From the NCBI RefSeq assembly GCF_000603945.1, contig NZ_AXCW01000023.1, positions 1 to 35,879 of the forward strand: a DNA stretch of 35,879 nt, read 5' to 3'. The translations under genes and the position numbers were made by a program. Positions within the stretch are counted from its first letter, which is position 1. The number at the start of each line of letters is the position of its first letter. A model generated the notes under the pieces. That model did not search any database. It was not told where the DNA came from and saw only the letters and a program-made list of their open reading frames with translations. This DNA comes from Actinotalea ferrariae CF5-4. Its GTDB lineage: Bacteria; Actinomycetota; Actinomycetes; Actinomycetales; Cellulomonadaceae. Positions 31,308-35,879 of the stretch are shown here, one piece after another.

Positions 31308-31970
31308 TCAGCCCCGGGGGCGGAACGCGTCGAGCGCGGCCACCTGCTCGCCGTCCCCCTCGACCTCGACCCGGGCGACCCGGGACCGCTCGTACGCCCA
31401 CAGCAGCAGCTCGCCGACGTCGGCGCGGACCGTCGCGGGCGCGCGGCCGGGGGTCGGGGGACCGGCCGACAGGCTCTCGTCCCCGTCCGTGAGCACGACC
31501 GGCACCGGGGCCCTGCGCAGCAGCATGGGGGCCATCCGGCGCAGCTCCCTCCACAGCGCGGCGGAGTGCCCTGCGGCGCGGGGCCGGGTCGGCACGAGGC
31601 GACCGTCCGGACCGCCGCGCCGGACGTCCTCGGCGTGCACGAAGTACTCCGCGAGCTGGACCGGGTCGCCGCCCCAGCGCAGGGGGCTCCAGGGGGGCGG
31701 GCCGTCGGCGACCTTCCCCACCAGGGCGTCCCACGCGGCCGGCGTCGTGGACCGCGACCCCACGTCCTGCGTGCGGCGCTCGGTCCGGGCGGCCAGCGGG
31801 GGCAGCACGATCCCCGCCGCGGTCAGGGGGTCGCGCTCCCGCAGGACGAGGTGGGCCGCCAGCTGCTCGGTCCGCCACCCCTCGCAGGCGGTCGGGGCGC
31901 CGGGTCCGGCGTCGCGCAGGGCGGCCACGGCGGCGGCTCGTTCCAGGTGGTGCCAGGGCATGGTCGCCAT
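31308..31970 (-). CDS. TIGR03085-like metal-binding (DinB/MDMPI fold) protein
   Basis: Cytoplasmic protein of 220 residues with the four-helix DinB / mycothiol-dependent maleylpyruvate isomerase N-terminal fold. The start WHHLERAAAVAALRDAGPGAPTACEGWRTEQLAAHLVLRERDP and the late EYFVHAEDVRRG segment provide the three-histidine metal site of the fold (His in LAAHL and in FVHAED). Family members use mycothiol as a thiol cofactor, and the organism has mshC, so a mycothiol-dependent reaction is plausible, though no substrate is known. The ATG at 31970 is used; ATG 31961 (MPWHHLER) is an alternative. No clear ribosome-binding site or -10 is visible. It is divergent from the ABC exporter genes. Confidence 0.84.
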   Translation of the reverse strand: MATMPWHHLERAAAVAALRDAGPGAPTACEGWRTEQLAAHLVLRERDPLTAAGIVLPPLAARTERRTQDVGSRSTTPAAWDALVGKVADGPPPWSPLRWGGDPVQLAEYFVHAEDVRRGGPDGRLVPTRPRAAGHSAALWRELRRMAPMLLRRAPVPVVLTDGDESLSAGPPTPGRAPATVRADVGELLLWAYERSRVARVEVEGDGEQVAALDAFRPRG

Positions 31971-32064
31971 GCTCGCACGGGCGGGGGCGGCGGACCTGAG
32001 AGCCGCTGGTGCCGCTGCGGACGCGTGCAAGAATCGTTTCGACCCCACCCCAGGAAGGACCCGT

Positions 32065-33939
32065 GTGCGCGCGCGCTCCCAGCCCCGCCCGGCGTCGCCC
32101 GCCGACCGCGACCGACCTGCCGCGCTGACGGGCGGCACCGTCCGCCGCTCCCTGCAGCTCATCGGCCGGGGGATGGCGTCGCAGCCGCGCACCTACGTGC
32201 TGGCGGTGCTCACGTCGGCGCTCTTCGGGGCCCTGACCGTCGCCGTGAGCCAGGTGCTCGGCTGGGCCACCGACGCCGTCGTCGTCCCGGCCCTGGCCGG
32301 GGACGCACCCGCCCGGGGGCGGCTGGGCCTGGCGGGCCTGGCGCTCGTCGGCGTGGCGGTGACGCTGGCGCTGGCGGTGGCGGGCCGGCGGATCTTCGCC
32401 GGGATCGGCTACGCGGACATCCAGGCCGACCACCGTCGGGCCGTCACGCGGCAGTACCTGCGCCTGCCGATGTCCTGGCACCGGTCGCACCCGACGGGCC
32501 AGCTGCTCTCCAACGCGAGTGCGGACGTCGAGGCGGCGACGGGCGTGTTCAACCCCCTGCCGTTCGCGATCGGCGTCGTCGCCATGATCGCCGTGGCGGC
32601 GGTCGCGCTGTTCGCGGTCGACCCGTGGATCGCGGTGACCGCCCTGACCGTCCTGCCGCTGGCGGTCCTGGCCAACTTCGTCTTCCAGCGCACGATGTCC
32701 CCGGCGGCCACGCGCGCCCAGCAGCTGCGCGCCGAGGTCGCGGACGTCGCGCACGAGAGCTTCGAGGCGGCGCTGCTGGTCAAGTCCCTCGGCACCGAGG
32801 ACCGGGAGGCGGAGCGGTTCGCCGGGCGGGCCCACGCCCTGCGGGCCGCGAACGTCCGGGTCGGCACGGTGCGGGCCGTCTTCGACCCGGTGATCGACCT
32901 CCTGCCGAGCCTCGGGACGCTGCTCGTGCTGCTCGTGGGCGCGCACCGCGCGGCGGCGGGGGCGGTGGAGACCGGCGGCATCGTCTCGGCGGCGTACCTC
33001 CTGACGCTCATGGCGGTCCCGGTGCGGGCGTTCGGGTGGGTCCTGGGCGAGCTGCCGCGCGGGCTCGTGGGCCACGACCGCATCGCCCGGGTGCTCGACG
33101 CCGGGGGCGAGCTCGCACCCGGCCGGCGCCCGCTGCCGGAGCAGGGTGTGGGGCTCGGCGTCCGGATGGAGGCCGTCGGGGTCGAGGTGCCCGGTCCGAC
33201 CGGCCCGGTCCGCCTCCTGCACGACGTCACCGTCGACGTCCGTCCGGGCACCACCGTCGCCGTCGTGGGGTCCACCGGCGCGGGCAAGACGACGATGGTG
33301 TCCCTGCTCAGCCGTCTGCAGGACCCCTCCAGCGGGCGTGTCCTGCTCGACGGCGTGGACGTGCGCGACGTGGCACCCGAGACGCTCACCCGGCAGGTCG
33401 CCCTCGTCGCCCAGCACGCCTTCCTCTTCGAGGACACCGTCCGCGCGAACGTCACCCTGGCCGACCAGGACGACCCCACCGCACCCGACGACGACGCGGT
33501 CTGGTCGGCCCTGCGCCTGGCGCGCGTCGACGACGTCGTCCGTGAGCTGCCCGGGGGCCTGGACGCCCCGCTCGGCGAGCGGGGGGCGAACCTCTCGGGC
33601 GGTCAGCGGCAGCGCCTGGCCATCGCGCGGGCGCTCGTGCGGCGACCCCGGCTCCTGGTGCTGGACGACGCGACGTCGGCGGTCGACCCGCGCGTGGAGC
33701 AGGAGATCCTCGCGGGCTTCCGCGAGGCCGAGGGTGCCGGCGCGACGGTGGTGATGGTCGCGTACCGGATGTCGTCCGTCCTGCTGGCCGACGAGGTGGT
33801 CCACCTCGACGGCGGCACCGTCGTGGACCGGGGGACGCACGCGGAGCTGCTCGAGCGCGACCCCGGCTACCGCGAGCTCGCCACGGCGTACCAGGAGGAG
33901 TCCGGCCGCCGGGCCGCGGCCCTGGAGGAGGCCCGGTGA
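32065..33939 (+). CDS. ABC exporter half-transporter with degenerate ATP site (subunit 1)
   Basis: Membrane ATPase of 624 residues: cytoplasmic start, six transmembrane helices in residues ~35-330, and a C-terminal nucleotide-binding domain. Walker A is GSTGAGKTT (Gly402-Lys408) and the signature is a perfect LSGGQ (510-514). In Walker B the catalytic Glu is replaced by Asp535 (LVLDDATSAVD) and the switch His is Tyr567 (VAYRMSS). Both changes are those of the degenerate half of heterodimeric exporters such as TM287/TM288. The GTG at 32065 has AGGAAGG six bases upstream. It overlaps the second half-transporter by GTGA. Homologous pairs exist in mycobacteria (Rv1272c/Rv1273c type). The transported compound (drug, lipid or peptide) is unknown. 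Confidence 0.94.
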   Translation: MRARSQPRPASPADRDRPAALTGGTVRRSLQLIGRGMASQPRTYVLAVLTSALFGALTVAVSQVLGWATDAVVVPALAGDAPARGRLGLAGLALVGVAVTLALAVAGRRIFAGIGYADIQADHRRAVTRQYLRLPMSWHRSHPTGQLLSNASADVEAATGVFNPLPFAIGVVAMIAVAAVALFAVDPWIAVTALTVLPLAVLANFVFQRTMSPAATRAQQLRAEVADVAHESFEAALLVKSLGTEDREAERFAGRAHALRAANVRVGTVRAVFDPVIDLLPSLGTLLVLLVGAHRAAAGAVETGGIVSAAYLLTLMAVPVRAFGWVLGELPRGLVGHDRIARVLDAGGELAPGRRPLPEQGVGLGVRMEAVGVEVPGPTGPVRLLHDVTVDVRPGTTVAVVGSTGAGKTTMVSLLSRLQDPSSGRVLLDGVDVRDVAPETLTRQVALVAQHAFLFEDTVRANVTLADQDDPTAPDDDAVWSALRLARVDDVVRELPGGLDAPLGERGANLSGGQRQRLAIARALVRRPRLLVLDDATSAVDPRVEQEILAGFREAEGAGATVVMVAYRMSSVLLADEVVHLDGGTVVDRGTHAELLERDPGYRELATAYQEESGRRAAALEEAR

Positions 33940-35810
33940 GCGCGGTACGGGCACGGTTGCGCCGGCGCGAGGCGCCTGCGGACCCCACCGCGGCACCCGA
34001 CGGCACCGCCGACGGCGTGCGGCTGGAGACCACGAGCGCGCTGGGTGCGTGGGCCACGCTGCGGCGCGGGGTGCGCATCTCGCCCCAGCTGCTCGACGGG
34101 CTCGCGGTCACCGGCGTGCTCGCGCTCCTGGCGGCAGGAGGACGCGTCGTCGTGCCGATCGCCGTCCAGCAGACGGTCGACACCGGCATCCTCGCCCCGG
34201 GCGGCCCGGACACCGGGCGGGTGGCCCTGCTGGTCGCGGGCGCCGCCGTCTGCCTCGTGCTCGCCGGGGTCGCCTCGGCCCTGGTGAACGTCCGGCTGTT
34301 CCGGTCGAGCGAGGCCGGCCTCGCGCAGCTGCGCACCCGCGGCTTCCGCCACGTCCACGACCTGTCGTCCCTGACGCAGAACACCGAGCGCCGCGGCAGC
34401 CTCGTCTCCCGGGTGACCAGCGACGTCGACACCATCTCGCTGTTCGTGCAGTGGGGCGGGATCATGCTGCTCGTCTCGGTCCTGCAGATCGCCGTGGCGA
34501 CCGCGCTCATGCTCGTCTACTCCTGGCAGCTCACCCTCGTGGTGTGGGCGTCCTTCCTCCCCCTCGTGCTGGTGCTCGGGCCGGCCCAGCGTCGCGTCAG
34601 CGTCGCCTACGCCCAGGTCCGCGTCCGGGTGGGCGCGATGCTCGGGGCGATCTCGGAGTCGGTCGTCGGCGCCGAGACGATCCGCGCGTACGGCGTGGGC
34701 GCCCGCACGCAGCGGACGATCGACCGGGCCGTCCGGTCGACCCGCGACGCGATGGTCCGGGCCCAGACGCGCGTCGCCGTCGTCTTCTCCGGCGGTGTCC
34801 TCGTCGCGAACGCCGTGCTGGCCGGGGTCGTCGTCGTCGGCACGCTGCTCGGGGTCGACGGTGCCCTGACGGCGGGGCAGCTGCTCGCCTTCCTCTTCCT
34901 GGTCCAGCTCTTCACCGGGCCGGTGCAGATGGCGACGGAGATCCTCAACGAGCTGCAGAACGCCCTCGCCGGCTGGCGCCGCGTCATCGGCGTCATCGAC
35001 ACCGAGGTCGAGGTGACGGACCGGCCGGACGCGGTCTCGAGCCCCCGGGGACCGGCCGCGTTCACGCTGCACGGCGTCTCCTACGCCTACCCGGGTGGGC
35101 CGCTCGTCCTGCGCGACGTGGACCTGGAGCTGCCGCCAAGGGTCAAGGTCGCGGTCGTGGGCCGGACCGGCTCCGGCAAGACGACGCTCGCCAAGCTGCT
35201 CACCCGCATGGCGGACCCGGTCACCGGCCGCGTCGAGCTCGACGGGGTGGACCTGCGGGCCGTGAGCCGGCGCAGCCTGCGGCACCGCGTCGTGCTGGTT
35301 CCGCAGGAGGGCTTCCTCTTCGACGGCACGCTCGCGGAGAACGTCGCCTACGGCGCGCGCGACGTCTGGGCCGACGACGACGTGCCGGCACGCGACCGCG
35401 CCGTGGAGCAGGCCTTCGCGGACCTGGGCCTGGCGGACTGGCTGGAGGCGCTCCCCGGTGGCCTGCACGCGGACGTCGGCCAGCGGGGCGAGCGGCTCTC
35501 GGCGGGCGAGCGCCAGCTCGTGGCGCTGGCGCGCGCGCACCTCGCCGACGCCGACTACCTCGTGCTGGACGAGGCGACGAGCGCGGTCGACCCCGCGACG
35601 GAGGTCCGGATCGCGCGGGCGCTGGACCAGCTGACGGCGGGACGCGGCACCATCACGATCGCGCACCGCCTGTCCACCGCCGAGGCCGCGGAGGTCGTCG
35701 TCGTCGTGGACGCCGGGCGCGTCGTGCAGGTCGGGCCGCACGCGGAGCTCCTGGGGCAGGACGGACCGTACGCCGCGATGCACGCGGCGTGGCTGTCGCA
35801 GACCCGCTGA
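33936..35810 (+). CDS. ABC exporter half-transporter, catalytic site intact (subunit 2)
   Basis: Partner membrane ATPase, also 624 residues. A charged N-terminus is followed by six transmembrane helices (residues ~55-330; GRVVVPIAVQQTVDTGIL opens the second). Walker A is GRTGSGKTT (Gly409-Lys415), Walker B is YLVLDEATSAVD with Asp545 and the catalytic Glu546, and the switch His is His577 (IAHRLS). The signature is changed to LSAGE (521-525). Thus this chain supplies the intact Walker and switch residues, while its weak signature faces the degenerate half of subunit 1. GTG 33936 overlaps the first gene's stop (GTGA), so equal synthesis is likely. Function as exporter follows from the fused domain order; the substrate is unknown. 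Confidence 0.95.
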   Translation: MSAVRARLRRREAPADPTAAPDGTADGVRLETTSALGAWATLRRGVRISPQLLDGLAVTGVLALLAAGGRVVVPIAVQQTVDTGILAPGGPDTGRVALLVAGAAVCLVLAGVASALVNVRLFRSSEAGLAQLRTRGFRHVHDLSSLTQNTERRGSLVSRVTSDVDTISLFVQWGGIMLLVSVLQIAVATALMLVYSWQLTLVVWASFLPLVLVLGPAQRRVSVAYAQVRVRVGAMLGAISESVVGAETIRAYGVGARTQRTIDRAVRSTRDAMVRAQTRVAVVFSGGVLVANAVLAGVVVVGTLLGVDGALTAGQLLAFLFLVQLFTGPVQMATEILNELQNALAGWRRVIGVIDTEVEVTDRPDAVSSPRGPAAFTLHGVSYAYPGGPLVLRDVDLELPPRVKVAVVGRTGSGKTTLAKLLTRMADPVTGRVELDGVDLRAVSRRSLRHRVVLVPQEGFLFDGTLAENVAYGARDVWADDDVPARDRAVEQAFADLGLADWLEALPGGLHADVGQRGERLSAGERQLVALARAHLADADYLVLDEATSAVDPATEVRIARALDQLTAGRGTITIAHRLSTAEAAEVVVVVDAGRVVQVGPHAELLGQDGPYAAMHAAWLSQTR

Positions 35811-35820
35811 CCCGGTCGCG

Positions 35821-35879
35821 GTGAGCGCACCGGCAGGGTCGGCGCGCACCCGGCCGGCGCGGACGCGGACGGCGCGGAC
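35821..35879 (+). CDS. Possible start of a further gene (cut by window end)
   Basis: An open frame begins at GTG 35821, ten bases after the exporter stop, and reads MSAPAGSARTRPARTRTAR to the window end. The sequence is of low complexity and has no ribosome-binding site, so it may be only intergenic DNA. Confidence 0.2.
   Translation, partial: MSAPAGSARTRPARTRTAR

Noticed and set aside
30832-33996. A very long minus-strand frame opposite the ABC exporter and neighbouring genes
   Set aside because: It shows no domain signature, has skewed composition, and overlaps genes with clear motifs on both strands.

Overview
The window is chromosomal DNA of very high G+C. Almost every third codon position is G or C, and GTG starts are common. 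It encodes mycothiol synthesis (MshC) and a complete Pup-proteasome set (mpa, dop, pup, prcB, prcA, pafA), a combination diagnostic of Actinobacteria. Gene content and compactness suggest Micrococcales, perhaps Cellulomonadaceae or Promicromonosporaceae; that placement is inference. I saw no tRNA, rRNA, CRISPR array, insertion sequence or phage gene.

Layout. 1-4.8 kb: the 5' part of a DEAD-box helicase gene running off the left edge, a one-PASTA lipoprotein, a fructosamine-kinase-like protein, alanine dehydrogenase and a GNAT acetyltransferase. 4.9-11 kb: an M3 oligopeptidase, an M20 peptidase, a DUF5703 protein, a small acidic protein, an aldo/keto reductase and UppP. 11.0-15.9 kb: a sugar ABC-transport operon on the minus strand (binding protein, permease, ATPase, kinase; like frcBCAK) and a divergent LacI-type regulator, with a perfect 22-bp palindromic operator between them. 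15.9-22.2 kb: MshC, a PAC2 protein, a HAD hydrolase, a RecB-like Fe-S nuclease, an M50 protease with CBS domains and the TrmI tRNA methyltransferase. 22.3-29.1 kb: mpa, dop, pup, prcB, prcA, pafA on one strand. 29.2-35.8 kb: an FKBP-type lipoprotein coupled to hisF, a DUF2256-DUF3253 protein coupled to a TIGR03085-type protein, and a heterodimeric ABC exporter.

How the genes work together. Dop converts the C-terminal Gln of Pup to Glu, PafA ligates Pup to protein lysines, Mpa unfolds pupylated proteins and feeds them to the PrcA/PrcB core, and Dop recycles Pup. From memory, the order M20 peptidase, uppP, mshC, PAC2, RecB-like, trmI, mpa, dop, pup, prcBA, pafA parallels the Rv2141c-Rv2097c region of Mycobacterium tuberculosis. 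The sugar-transport module sits inside this conserved order between uppP and mshC. The pafBC genes that often follow pafA are not here; the FKBP gene, hisF and an ABC exporter occupy that side.

Expression signals. At least twelve genes have a TANNNT hexamer ending 6-8 nt before the start codon, the signature of leaderless transcription. Genes with real leaders (mpa, pup, ald, the PASTA and FKBP lipoproteins) have Shine-Dalgarno sequences. Several convergent pairs are separated by perfect hairpins. I found no clearly new biological system. The most unusual points are the enlarged Dop loop, a Pup with a single lysine, the asymmetric ATP sites of the exporter, the operator and hairpin architecture of the sugar operon, the mshC -10 element that begins with the stop codon of lacI, and tandem repeats that multiply in-frame stop codons.
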